Source: Zygnema cylindricum
Taxonomy: Eukaryota > Streptophyta > Zygnematophyceae > Zygnematales > Zygnemataceae
DNA length: 64,000 nt
Assembly (NCBI GenBank): GCA_037447655.1
Contig: JBBHKE010000856.1
Span: 10,813-74,812, forward strand
Direction: 5' to 3'
Position 1 is the stretch's first letter. Every line of letters starts with the position of its first letter. The notes under the pieces were generated by a model that saw nothing but the letters and a program-made list of their open reading frames with translations, ran no database searches and was not told the origin of the DNA. The position numbers were made by a program, and so were the translations under genes. This document shows positions 1 to 11,287 of this stretch, piece after piece.

Positions 1-97
1 AAATTTTCTCCAAAGCAAAGTGAAACGCAGATTCAAGTTACATTGCGAATCTGCTGATTTAAAGTTAAACGCCGATTCACGAGAGTGGCACCTCGAG

Positions 98-1060
98 GTC
101 ACTTTGTCAAAAATTGTACGTTTGAAGTACATATTGGTACAAATAAAGTACCGTTGAGTACAAATTTGACGGTCAATCGGTTGGACAACTTTGACTTTCA
201 AAATATTGTTTCAACCGCTTAAAAATTTGTCGCGCTTGCGGACGTCGACCGTCATAATAAAATTAGCAAGTCACACGGCCGGCGAACGTTTACGGTAACA
301 AAACTGCAGCAACCACATGTAAATAAAAGTGTTGTAGACAGTCACTTTTTGTCTTTACGTGAGCTCCACGGTGAGAGCACTTAGCCGCAAATTGAAATTT
401 AGTCGTCTAAGCGTTACATTGAACTTAGACGCAAAGTGAAACGAAACCTCTTTTAAACTAAAGTACTATAAGTCTATACAGTACTGGGATATTAAAACTC
501 ACACAACGAAATTTCGTTGTTAATGTAAGAATGTTGATTCATAGATAGTGTGGCTCGATTTAGTCGCTCGTGATGACGCGCGTTTTTTTCATTTAATTTT
601 AATTGATACTTTTACGCCGGTTCGTTTATTATAATGTACAAAGTTTATTTCGTTTCGTGCATTTTTATATTTCTGTACAAGACAGTACTTCAGTTCAAAA
701 GAGGTTTTGTTTCAATTTGCGTCTAGTTCAATGTAACTCTTAGACGACAAAATTTCAATTTTGCGGCTAAGTGCTCTCACCATGGAGCTCACGTAAAGAC
801 AAAAAGTTAGTGTCTGGAACACTTTTATTTACATGTGGTTGCCGCACTTTTGTTACCGTAAACGTTCGTCGGCCGTGTGAATTGCAAATTTTATTATGGC
901 GGTCGACGTTCGCAAGCACGGCAAAAGTTTAAGTGGTTGAAGCAATATTTAGAAAGTCAAAGTTATCTAACCAATTGACCGTCAAATTTAGACTCAACAG
1001 TACTTTACTTGTACATACGTGTACTTCGAACGTACCAATTTTGACAAAATGACGTAATTG
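98..1060. repeat. Fold-back (long inverted repeat) element 1, truncated
   Basis: The left part (about 98-540) is the reverse complement of the right part (about 640-1060): the GAGCTCCACGGTGAGAGC block near 361 returns as its complement near 780. The centre (about 540-640) is unpaired. The outer ends lack the GGGAATTGATCATGA terminus seen in element 2, so this copy is truncated. No protein is encoded; short ORFs here run through the repeat arms and are not credible genes. Confidence 0.7.
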
Positions 1061-1070
1061 TATATATATA

Positions 1071-2676
1071 GGGAATTGATCATGACAGTGAGTGTTCTGG
1101 TTGCGCACAGTCACTTATGTCATTTTGTCAAAAATTGTACGTTTAAAGTACATATTGTTACAAATAAAGTCCATCGAGTACTAATTTGACGGTCAATCGG
1201 TATGCGTTACATTGAACTTAGACGCAAAGTGAAAGGAAACCTCTTTAAACTAAAGAACTATAAATCTTGTACAGAAATATTAAAACGCACAAAACGAAAT
1301 AAACTTTGTACACTATAATAAAACGAATCGGCGTAAAAATATCAATTGAAATTAAATGAAAAAATGCGCGTCGTCACACGCAACGAAATCAAGCCACACT
1401 ATTTACGAATCAACATTCTTAAATTGACAGCAAAATTTTGTTTCGTGCGTTTTAATCTTTCTGTACAAAACTGACAATACTTCAATTTAGTTTAAAGAGG
1501 TTTCGTTTCAATTTGCGTCTAAATTCAACGTAATGCTTAGGGTATGTCCCCATGTACTTGTAACTTAGCGAACTTACTTTGTATTTTAGCGCGGATCCGT
1601 CGGACCCAGTTTTCAAGTGTCCCTATGTTTGTAAGGACAATCGTAACTTACGCTTGTGACGATTGTATACGTCGACAATACTTATGACGGTTGTCAACGT
1701 CTAAAATTTGTGGTCGCATGTTATTTTGTGGAACTGCTTGTGACGTCGCATGCCTTACCGTGACATTGTAGACGTACGACCTTCCAGCCTGTGCCGTTTC
1801 ACAGTTGAAGACGAGGCGCTTTGCCTTTGCGTCTCCTATCCGGTCGACGTGAAATGGCATCGGAATTTGAAGACCCCTGCAAAAAAAAAAATCGTACTAG
1901 ACAACAACTGATAAAACCAAACAAATTGTGTACTTTTCTTTGTGGTATTCAAACGCAAACGGACAAAACGTAACAAATTCTGTACTTTTCTTTGTCCTTG
2001 GAAATCGTATGAAATACTTCAAAAATTACGGCACGTGCGAATATATGTTCCTATTTGTTTATAGAAAATACCTAGTTTTAAAACACATCGCGCATGTGTT
2101 TTAAACGTAAGGTTGAAGATGACCTTTTTGTCGTGGAAGTGGGTCGAAAAACACAAGACAACAAATTTTCATACATCTTAAATTCGAGGATGACGCAAAT
2201 TGTACTCTACAAATTTGCGATTCTTTCGTACAATCGCAACTTAGGCAGTACAACGCTAAGTTTTACAGGAAAACGACCAAAAAAAGCCCTTACTTATGCA
2301 CACGGGGTCATACCCTTAGACGATTAAATTTCAATTTTGCGGCTAATTCCTCTCACCGTGGAGCTCACGTAAAGACAAAAAGTGACTATCTGCAACGCTT
2401 TTATTTACATGTGGTTGTCGGTGTTTTGTTACCGTAAACGTTGTCGGCCGTGTGAGTTACTAATTGCATTATTACGGTCGACTTTCGCAAGCGCGGCAAA
2501 ATTTTAAGCGGTTGAAACAATATTTTGAAAGTCAAAGTTGTCCAACCAATTGCCCGTCAAATTTCTACTCAACCAAACTTGATTTGTACCAATATGTACC
2601 TCAAACGTACAATTTTTGACAAAATGACGTAAGTGATTGTGCGCAACCAAAATAGTCACTATCATGATCAATTCCC
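1071..2676. repeat. Fold-back element 2 with complete termini
   Basis: It begins GGGAATTGATCATGACAGTG and ends with the complementary CACTATCATGATCAATTCCC, and the arms match those of elements 1 and 3. A Harbinger-like MITE (1540-2315) is nested in the right arm. Without it the element would be about 0.83 kb. Long terminal arms with no coding capacity fit a non-autonomous fold-back DNA transposon. I could not find a clear target duplication; the flanks are TA-rich. Confidence 0.65.
1540..2315. mobile_element. Harbinger-like MITE, copy 1
   Basis: The left end GGGTATGTCCCCATGTAC and right end GCACACGGGGTCATACCC form terminal inverted repeats of about 18 bp. TTA lies directly outside both ends (1537-1539 and 2316-2318), a 3-bp duplication as produced by PIF/Harbinger transposases. 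The insertion interrupts the CTTAGACGA sequence that is intact in the neighbouring fold-back copies. A near-full-length relative lies at 53051-53825 and a truncated one at 19538-20040. There is no transposase gene. Confidence 0.75.
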
Positions 2677-4421
2677 TTATAAAATTAGCAATTCACACAG
2701 CCGGCGAACGTAAAAAAACTATGGTAAAAAAACTGCGGCAACCACATGTAAATAAAAGTGTTACAGACAATCACTTTTTGTCGTTACGTGAGCTCCACGG
2801 TGAGAGCACGTTGATATTAAGGGTGAACCTCCAATAGGCGAATAGTGGGGTTCATTACCCGAAAAAATGCATTTTCGTATATATCTAGCTCATTTTTGTT
2901 CAGGGCTGTACTGTTTGTTTTTTATTTTTTATAAAACATGATTAATGGAGATTCTTCAAGTTTAGTTAAACTTTTGGGCGACAACGTCGACCGTCTGATT
3001 ATGAGTTTCCGAAACAAAAGGTCACTGTGTCCACTGATTTGCTAATATCCTCAAGGAGGACACTAGCCAATGACCGGACGTATAAAATGTTTACGCGTAG
3101 AAAAATCACTTACGGGCCGTGCGCCATCGGACATTTGCCACGCGCCTTTGGACAAACGGGAATCAAATCCAATGAAAACCACAAAAAAAAAATGTGTTGA
3201 AAAATGTGCCGTGACGCCTCCTTGAAGATCCACTAACATCCAAAATTTGTGGTGCCACGACGAAACGCGAATGACAAAAAAACTACAAAAAATACAAAAT
3301 ATGAACGTACAAATTGTACATTCATGTAATTTAATTTGCGGCTGGATATACAGATACAAGTTCATATATTATGCTTTTCAAATAATTGACTGTTTGTCGT
3401 TAGAACATGAACCTACGTGTATCTAATCGAAAGAAAGCACGTACGCGATAGATTGCATTGTTGATACCACCTGATGGAGAAGTGAACGAAATATTAGTGC
3501 CAATTAATGTTTCCGGACGATTATTGTCGGCTCCGGTGGAGAAGCGGCCTTAGCAACAAAATTGATATTTAGATGTCTAAGCGTTTCATTGAACTTAGAC
3601 ACAAATTGGAACGAAACCTTCTTAAACGAAGTATTGTAAGTCTTGTACGGAAAAATTTAAACCCAAGAAACAAAATTTCGGTGTCAATGTAAAAATGTTG
3701 GTTCGTAGATAGTGTGGCTCGATTTCGTCGCCCATGACGACACAATTTTTTTTTTCATTTAACATAAATTGATATTTTTACGCCGGTTCGTTTTATTATA
3801 GTGTACAAAGTTTATTTTGTTTCGTGACTATTTTAAAACGAACGTGCGTAAAAGTATCAATTAAAATTAAATGAAAAAAATTCGCGTCGTCACGCACGAC
3901 GAAATTGAGCCACACTTTCTACGAATCAACATTCTTACATTCACACTGAAATTTTGTTTCGTGGGTTTAAATATTTTTGTAAAAGACTTACAGTACTTCA
4001 GTTTAAAGAGGTTTCGTTTCAATTTGCGTCTAAGTTCAATGTAACGCTTAGACGACTAAATTTCAATTTTGCTGCTAAGTTAATATCAACGTGCTCTCAC
4101 CGTGGAGCTCACGTAACGACAAAGAATGACTGTGTGCAACACTTTTATGTGAATAAGGTTGCCGCAGTTTTGTTACTGTAAACGTTCGTCTGCCGTGTGA
4201 ATTGCTAATTTTATTATGACAGTCGACGTCCGCAAGCGCGCCAAAATTTTAAGCGGTTGAAACAATATTTTGAAAGTCAAAGTTGTCCAACCGATTGACC
4301 GTAAAATTTAGATTCAACGGTATTTTACTTGTACCAATGTGTACTTCAAAAGTACAATTTTCGACAAAATGACGTAAGTGACTGTACACAACCAAAACAG
4401 TCACTATCATGATCAATTCCC
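2677..4421. repeat. Fold-back element 3, left arm truncated and interrupted
   Basis: Arm sequence appears at 2681-2820 and resumes at 3550, running to the terminus ATCATGATCAATTCCC at 4421. The right arm (about 3840-4421) is the complement of the arm sequence in elements 1 and 2. Unrelated sequence at 2821-3549 splits the left arm. Short ORFs inside are repeat translations, not genes. Confidence 0.6.
2821..3549. other. Unclassified insertion inside fold-back element 3
   Basis: About 730 bp starting GGGTGAACCTCC and ending GAAGCGGCC, followed by TTA, separates two pieces that are contiguous in the other fold-back copies. The ends are only weakly complementary, so a Harbinger-type origin is a guess. 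The longest ORF (3063-3365, minus, 100 codons) has no recognisable motif. Confidence 0.35.
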
Positions 4422-4780
4422 TTCATAAATATATGTGTACTGTAGCTTTAAAGGGTGCGAAAGATTTTCACGCATGACGACAACTTTGGTCGTATAACGA
4501 CTGATTTTGGTCGAAAGCATTCTTTACTTGAAATCTACTCAAGCTCTTGGAGGGATATTGAGGAATGCCTGTTTCTCAAGCGAAATAGACCCAATAGAAT
4601 TGCACCTTTTGATAGCCTTTTCCCACCAGAGCACTTGTAACTTTTTGCCCATTCCGATTGTTTTCGTATAACTCATCGGAAAACGGGTCTTGTTTACACC
4701 AATATTTCGACACATAACTCCGATTGAAGGTGCCCTATGACATGTCACACGCTTTGACGTCATCAAACATAGGCGCAAAA
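4422..4780. other. No gene recognised
   Basis: The DNA between fold-back element 3 and the next hairpin has only short overlapping ORFs on both strands with no motifs. I see no repeat match to the rest of the window. Confidence 0.4.
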
Positions 4781-5498
4781 TCAAACGTGCAATTTTTCAA
4801 ACTTGCTAATGTTCGAAGGGCGACGACGTTGTTTCAAAGTCCTACAACTTTTTCACGCGATTACAAAGAAATAGCCATTCGGGTGTTGTTTTTGCTACGT
4901 CACCTTTTCGGGTTACCGTTGGCCTGTTTCAAAGAAAGACGCAACTTTAACCCGACTTCAATATCCTGAAATATTTTGAGGAAGTTCGTTTGAATAGCTT
5001 TTCGAAAACTTCGAAAAACAACAAAGTTGGTGCTAGGAAAGCCGTTCATTATTCGAAAGCCCGTCTGTTGCAGAAGTGATTTTTTTTTTCTGGTGGGAAT
5101 ACGCCATTAGGGTGGCGTTCCATCAAGAAATTTTGTAATCGTACTGCCAGCTCTACGGGCTGGGTTAATTGATAACCTATTCCCACCAAAAAAAAACCAC
5201 TTGCGCAACTGACGGACTATTCGAATAATGTACGGCTTTCCCAACACCGACTTTGTTGTTCTCGGAAGTTCTCGGAAAACCGTACAATAGAAATTCCTCA
5301 AAATATTTGAGGATATTGAAGTCGGGTTAAGGTTGCGTCTTTCTTTGAAGCAGGCCAACGATAAACCGAAAAGCTGACGAAGCAAAAACAACATCCGACC
5401 AGCTATTTCATTGTTTTTTCGCGGGAAAAAGTTGAAGGCTTTTGAACCAACGTCGTCGCCCTTCAAACATTAGTAAGTTTGAAAATTCCCACATTGAG
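4781..5498. repeat. Large hairpin element
   Basis: The left arm (about 4781-5102) is the imperfect reverse complement of the right arm (about 5184-5498). For example GAAGGGCGACGACGTTG near 4815 pairs with CAACGTCGTCGCCCTTC near 5448, and TTCTGGTGGGAATA near 5090 pairs with TATTCCCACCA near 5185. The unpaired loop is about 80 bp. Similar peptides read from opposite strands (LACFKERRN) are a by-product of the symmetry and not evidence for a gene. Confidence 0.75.
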
Positions 5499-5706
5499 AG
5501 GGGGGTTGTTAGGTTTTACATTGTGGGATTTGTGTTAGCATCGATTGTCAATTTAGCAATAATGATAAGCTTGGTTTAAGTGTTGATTTTGTGTGTCGCT
5601 GTGTCTTGTCTTACTCAAAGCAATTCTACAGAGAGTAAAGTCACTGTACGATTTTATGTCATATTGATTGTAGTGGACTTTGTTATGAGGTAGTATTCTT
5701 TCGTAG
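5499..5706. other. No gene recognised
   Basis: A short AT-rich stretch between the hairpin and an LTR fragment. Nothing recognisable. Confidence 0.4.
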
Positions 5707-5904
5707 TGCAATTCTGTGTCCTCCATTGGATTAAAGAATTGAGGAAGACTTTAGGTATTTTTTAAATAACCCACTTCAACCACAACCACTGCTGTTCTAG
5801 CAAAAAAGTTGACAATCTAACTGCACCATTGTGCAGTTTGGACTCCCATGAGTCCGTAGCAAAAAGAATCACTGAAAACAACCAACCAACCGATAAGTTA
5901 TGAG
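5707..5904 (-). mobile_element. Terminal fragment of a family-1 copia LTR
   Basis: It begins TGCAATTCTGTGTCCTCC on the plus strand (the complement of the LTR 3' end) and follows the family-1 LTR until CGATAAGTTATGAGG. Element A then starts at 5910. Element A therefore probably landed in this older LTR, whose remainder is not found on the other side of A. Confidence 0.7.
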
Positions 5905-5909
5905 GTGGC

Positions 5910-6907
5910 TGCAATTCTGTGTCCTCTATTTTGACCAAAATTGAAAAAGCCTCTAGGTAGTTTTTGACTAACCCACTTTCAACGAGAGCAACTGCAACCC
6001 TAGCAGATAAATAGATAATCTGACAGCACCCCTGTGCAGTTTGGACTCCCCTGAGTCCACAGCAAAAAGAATCACTGAAAAACGCCTAACCAAGCGATTA
6101 ATTATAGAATGGCAAAGATGCCAATATTTATACAAGCTTGTTGGGAGAGAGGCGGCTACCTCTTCAATTCACTAAGTCCTAAACCCTCTCACAACCCCTA
6201 TCTACTGATGTACGGAACCAATCAAAAGACTGTATAGTACAGAAAGGTACTATTGCCGATGTACTTTCTGTACGGTCTGTGTACGACAATGCCATGGAGT
6301 GGACGTCTGTCTCCTCCGGACTTGTCCTCACGCTCCTTGGGATTCCAACTTCCCAATGACATATTGCCATGTGTCGTCAGGTCATATTACATTCGAAAAC
6401 CGCCAAAGCGGCCATTCCAGGATCTCGGTGATGATGTGAGCCGACGGATCCAAATCGGCTTTAATTCCTAGCCGTTCAAAACAAATGTCCGGTACATTTG
6501 TTTCGTGCTCACTAAATTCCACAACTAGTTTCTATGTATCCTATTTGTAATTCTGTTAATCGGATTAGCTGTCTATCTATTGTATAAATAGCTATCGAAC
6601 CCTATGTATCCTAACGGACTACAATGACAGACTGGTAAGGGTTGACGGCTATGCCTTGTCTTATCGATCGGAGGTTCGAGTCCTGCCAGACTCAATCTTT
6701 TTGGTTGAGATTGACGTAGGTCACTCTTAAGCCCTACCCAGGAGCTAAGGCAGCCATGGCTCCACCCCCCTCTCTCTCCTTCAGTGACTACAACAAGTGT
6801 GGGGGTCACAGAGAGAAGGTGGAGGCAGGCTGCCTCTGCTTTTTCTTTTCTTTTTTATTTTAATTAAGACATAGAAAATACCTCCCCTAAATCTAGTGAT
6901 TTGAACA
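5910..6907 (-). repeat. 3' LTR of element A
   Basis: 998 bp, TGTTCAAATC...GAATTGCA on the minus strand. It shares with the other LTRs the AGGCAGCCTGCCTCC block near 6828, the TTGTAGTCACTGAAGGAGAG block near 6790, the tRNA-like segment near 6625-6690 and the terminal ACACAGAATTGCA. Confidence 0.85.
6620..6695 (+). other. tRNA-like segment antisense to the LTR (A/B boxes)
   Basis: On the plus strand, opposite to the LTR, GACTGGTAAGG (A-box-like) is followed about 40 bp later by GGTTCGAGTCC (6673-6683), an exact fit to the Pol III B box GGTTCRANNCC. The counterpart in the 5' LTR (12399-12452) reads GACTGGTTAGAGC ... AGTTTGAGTCC. There is no paired acceptor stem, so this is not a functional tRNA gene. 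It may be a tRNA-derived relic or an internal promoter. Confidence 0.45.
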
Positions 6908-6920
6908 CTTCCCTTAATTT

Positions 6921-8408
6921 CTAGTCTAATTTTAATTTCTCTTTTAATCCACATTTTTCTCTACAATACTTTAGCTTGGGAAATGGCATAGGCTTTGTCA
7001 TCATATCAGCCACCATTTCCCCATCACTCATATACACCAAATTCACAATTTTATTTTCCATTTTTTCCCTCACAAAGCTCAATCTTATATCCATATGCTT
7101 AGCTTTGAAATGATGTTTTGGATTGGCTGCAATTGCAATTGCAGCCTGATTATCACAAAACACTTCATGTACTCCCTTCTTCATGTACCCCAATTCTTGC
7201 AACAAGAACTTCACCCACATGAACTCTTTCACAGCAGAACAAGAGGCCATGTACTCAGCCTCCATAGTGGACTGGGCAACAACCTTTTGTTGCTTGCTGC
7301 TCCAACTGCCAGCACCTTCCCCCACATACAATACATACGCAGAAGTGCACCTTCTCATAGGTGCATCCCCATAACTTGCATCACTCCAAGTAGTGATGTC
7401 AGTGTGCTCCCCTCCCAAATGCAACCATAGATCCCTAGTTCCTACCAGGTATCTCATTACTTTGTTGGATGCCTGTCTCCCAGTCTCTCTTTCTAGGATC
7501 ATTCAGACTCCTACTGAGGACTCCAACTGCTGCAGCTATTTCAAGCTTAGTACAATTCATAAAGTAAATCAAACTTCCTACAACTTGTGTGTAAGGAATA
7601 GACTTCATAAACTGCCTCTCTTCTGGACTCATCTGATCATCTAACATAAACACTCCTCCTTCTACACTTCTATCACTTACTTTCTTCAAGTCCATGGGAG
7701 TGGAAAAACTGTTTGCATTCTCCATCTGGAATTTCTCCAACATATTTCCTATAGCTTATTTCTGGGTAAATCTGATGGTTCTCTTCCCCCTATCTCTTTC
7801 CATTTGAATTCCTATAATGTATTTAGCCTCCCCTAAATCCTTCATGTCAAATCTGCTTCCCAGATCTTTCTTTAGTCTTTTTATCTTATCCATAGACTTA
7901 CTCAATACCAATAAATCATCCAAATAAATTGCAATAAAAATCACACCATTCTCATCCTCAAACATATAAATAGAATGGCCAGAACTGATCCGAATATACC
8001 TCAGACTGGTAAGAAACTCATCTAGTTTCTTATTCCATTGTCTAGGGGCCTGCTTCAGTCCATATAAGGACTTTATAAGTTTGCAGACTTTGCTTTCCTC
8101 CCTTCCTCTACAAAACTTTCTGGTTAACGCATGAAGATTTCTTCCTCTAGTTCACCGTTGAGGAATGCGGTTTTGAAATCCATCTGGTGAATTTCCATGT
8201 CTTCCGCTGCTACTAGACTAAAGAGAATCCTTACAGATGGGAATCGAACTACCGGAGCAAAGGTCTCCTCATAATCTATCCCCTCTTTTTGGGTGAACCC
8301 TTTTGCCACCAGCCGAGCTTTAAATCTCTCAATGGTGTTATCTAGATTCAGTTTCAGTTTAAATACCCATTTACACCCAATGGGTTTTCTATCTCGTGGA
8401 CAGTCCAC
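6921..8408 (-). pseudogene. Element A reverse transcriptase and RNase H
   Basis: Read on minus in four overlapping pieces in different frames. The RT start is 8124-8408 ([30 protein letters not shown]). The RT active site is 7756-7965, reading YLDDLL in place of the usual YVDDLL. A connection piece lies at 7435-7743. RNase H is 6921-7502 (TTWSDASYGDAP, STMEAEYMA, CDNQAAI, ending MTKPMPFPKLKYCREKCGL). Frameshifts and stops near 8120, 7970-8120, 7745 and 7500 break the product. The domain order is copia type: RT and RNase H downstream of integrase. Confidence 0.85.
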
Positions 8409-10171
8409 CAGCTCCCAAGTATTTCCTCTATGATTGAAGCCATCTCATCATTTATGGCTCTGACCCACCTTTCTTTCTCTGGACTGTCCATTGCCTTCGA
8501 GTATGACTGAGGCTCATCTGGATGAGAAAGCTTTGTTACCTTGCAAGCAGCCTGTTTTCCTTGAAGCCTTTTGCTGCTCCTCCGTCCTCCCTCAAAGTCT
8601 GAAACTGGAATGGAGGGAAGTCTTCGATTCCTCCGAACTGTCTCATCAGCTCCCCTATCCATGGGAATCGGTTCTGACTCCTCTTCCTCTCTCTCCTCAA
8701 AGGGTGTAGGAATATGAGAAGATTCTAGTATATCTCCCCCATCTTTTATCTTCCCTGAATCTGCTATCATGTTTTTACTAGTGTCCCTTCTAGGAAGATC
8801 TAAGTCCTCCTCACTCTCGGACTCAAAACTGATTGTGATTTTCTTAGTGTATTTGAAGGGATCAAAAGACTTCCATTCATCCATGACAACTAGATGCTTT
8901 ACCAGAATGATATCTTGTTTAGCTAAGTCATAGACTCTATATCCCTTGACATCCTCATCATACCCCACAAAATATCCCGGTTTCCCTTTATCATCCAGTT
9001 TCCAGTTTTTCTTATCTGTGTCAAGACTGTAAACTTGACTACCGAATACTTTCAAGTGAGAAACATTCGGTTTCTTTCCAACCCATCTCTCATAAGGGGT
9101 CATTCCTTTAACAGCTGTGGTGAGGACTCTATTCTTAATGTAGTTAGCACAGTTCATGGCTTCTGCCCAAAATCTTCTTCCTATTTTCTTATCTGCCAAC
9201 ATGCTGCACATACTATCTCCTAAAGTCCGGTTTAACCTCTCATCTACCCTATTCTGTTTTGGATTATTCGGTACAGTTTTCTGATGCTGAACTCCCTCAT
9301 CTCTCAAATAATCCTCAAATTGGTTAGAGGTGTACTCTCCCCCATTATCACTCCTTATTCTTTTAATGGGGGTTCCGTGCAACTTCTCACTCCAGGCTTT
9401 GTATTCTTTCAAGTATTTTGGTGTTTTAGACTTTGTTTTCAAGAAGTATACTCTGGACTATCTGGACTAATCATTGGTAATAGTCAACATATACCTCTTT
9501 TCCCCAACCGAAGGCACTTTTGCTGGTCTCGAGATATCTGTGTGGACCAGATCTAGTACTTTCTCACCTTCATATGTGGTAGTTTTGGGAAAGGGAAGTT
9601 TGTGAGCCTTACCTTGGGCACAGCCAATACAGTCATCCATTATCTGTTTATCCCCAAACTGAATGCCCTCTACTACACCCAGCTTCTTTATTTCCCTCAG
9701 TTTATCAAAATGCACATGTCCGAAACGCTTATGCCAGATCATCAAGCTCGGAACACCACCATAGTAAGCACTCTTTTTTTCATTACTCAGGTTAAGCCTA
9801 AACATTTCTTGGCTACCCTTATCTGCTGTGAAGTAGACTTTATTTCCATACTTAGCTGTAAAGACTCCCTTTTTAGTAAAGGTATCAAAATCCTTGTCAT
9901 CTAATACAAAAGTAGACACAAGATTCTTACTCAACTGAGGAATGTAGAGCACATTTGATAAGGTGAGAATAGAAGTCTTACCCTCCACTAAGGCTTTCAG
10001 ATCTACCGATCCCACTAGATCTGTGGTAAGTACTCTCCCATCCCCATACTCTATTTCCACAGTAAGGATTTTTCTTAGCTTAGTGAAGAGGTGCTTGTCG
10101 CGACACATATGCATGGATGCACCTGAGTCGATGATCCATCCCTCCTCTAGTGCATCCCGAATGGCTCCAAG
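8354..10171 (-). pseudogene. Element A protease and integrase
   Basis: The protease motif WIIDSGASMHMC lies near 10090-10140. The integrase zinc finger follows (HKRFGH ... CIGC, near 9610-9750), then the second catalytic Asp in RSDNGGEY near 9350. Where other copies have GVAER, with the catalytic Glu, this copy reads NRVDER, so the Glu is kept but its surroundings are altered. The long acidic spacer and the start of RT end in a frameshift near 8380. A TAG stop at 9467-9469 replaces the Trp of ITDDWSRYS, a second stop lies three codons on, and TAA at 10181-10183 separates this from gag. Confidence 0.8.
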
Positions 10172-10180
10172 GGCACACTT

Positions 10181-11287
10181 TTATTTTCGAGGGATCTCTT
10201 TCTCCTCTAGATTCTCGTCAAGAAGAAGCTCCCCATCCTCCTCCTCGGAGGACTCGTCCCCCTCAGTCTCTCTTTTCACTCGTGTGACCACAAGTGCTTT
10301 CTTCTTCCCTCCGGAAGAACCACCTCCACGATTTTCTTGAAGCCTTAGCTCCGATAGCTTGATGCAATCAGCTATGAAGTGCCCCGACTTTTTGCAGAAA
10401 TGAAAAAGGCCCTTTGGAGTCCTCGGTTCTCCAGATTGATCCTTTTCCCTTTTGAAGCTATTGTACGGCTTCTTTGGATCCTTCCTCCACCGGTCCGTTT
10501 CGGCAGCTAGAGCTTGAACGCTCTTTCCTCCTCTTCGGATCTCAATGGTGTTTTCCTGTACAAGTATCATTCGAACCACGGTGCTCCACTTCCAAGCACT
10601 ATAATCTATTTGTTGCAATCGGTACACTATATTTTCATACTCCTCCGGCAACTTCATGATGAGAGTGTTAACTTTCATCTTCATAGTGCCTATCCATGCG
10701 ACACTTTCCATCTCCATGCATAGACAAGAGAGATCGGTGCAATAGTTCTACATCTTTCCTCCTTTCAAAGTATAACTAATCAGCCTTTGCTCCTTCAGCT
10801 GAAGCTCCTGAATGGTGCCAGCTCGATAGATCTCCACTAAGGTCATCCTCAACTCCTCGGCCTTGAAGATTGGAAGGTGAGAAGTTGCTAACGCTTGGGT
10901 GAGGTGCCTCAGAATGAAGTGTCTGGCATTCATGTTGGTGTACTCCCACATCTGAATGTCGTTTTCCCCGGTCTTCACGGCCACCGCTCTGGGTGCCATG
11001 GCAATAGGAGTGAGAGGTGTCTCCTTTCTTTTCTCTTTTTCGGACACACTGCTGTCCCCATCATCTGTCTTCTCTGTTGGAGCAGATGCTGTTGCTGAAA
11101 ACCTCACTCCTCCAAACCCTGGTGGAGTTCCTTGAGATGGACGTTTCACTTGTCCACTAACAATACCATAGTATCGTTTCTCAGATAATGCCCCTGTCAT
11201 CATAGCTTCCCAGTAAATGAATTCAGATCCGTTGAATATGGGCACCCTAGAGGGTGGGCCTATAACCTGCAATTCTGTGTCCTATAT
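10181..11287 (-). pseudogene. Element A gag
   Basis: Two pieces, 10748-11270 and 10181-10717, separated by a stop/frameshift near 10740. They hold a copia-type Gag (GPPSRVPIFNGSEFIYWEAMM at the N-terminus is family-specific) and a zinc knuckle that has lost its first Cys (FHFCKKSGHFIADC). Both candidate starts are gone: the LTR ATG reads ATA followed by TAG, and the ATG inside the primer site reads ATA. The product would package element RNA if it were intact. Confidence 0.8.
11255..11267 (-). promoter_or_regulatory. Primer-binding site of element A (half-tRNA type)
   Basis: On minus, directly after the LTR end TTGCA, the sequence is GGTTATAGGCCCA. It differs by one base from GGTTATGGGCCCA, the complement of the anticodon arm of initiator tRNA-Met and the primer-site type known from Drosophila copia. 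Confidence 0.7.

Noticed and set aside
4724-5466. Two related small proteins on opposite strands sharing LACFKERRN
   Set aside because: They are translations of the two arms of one inverted repeat.
6620-6695. A functional tRNA gene
   Set aside because: The B box is perfect but no acceptor stem or clear anticodon arm closes around it; reported only as tRNA-like.
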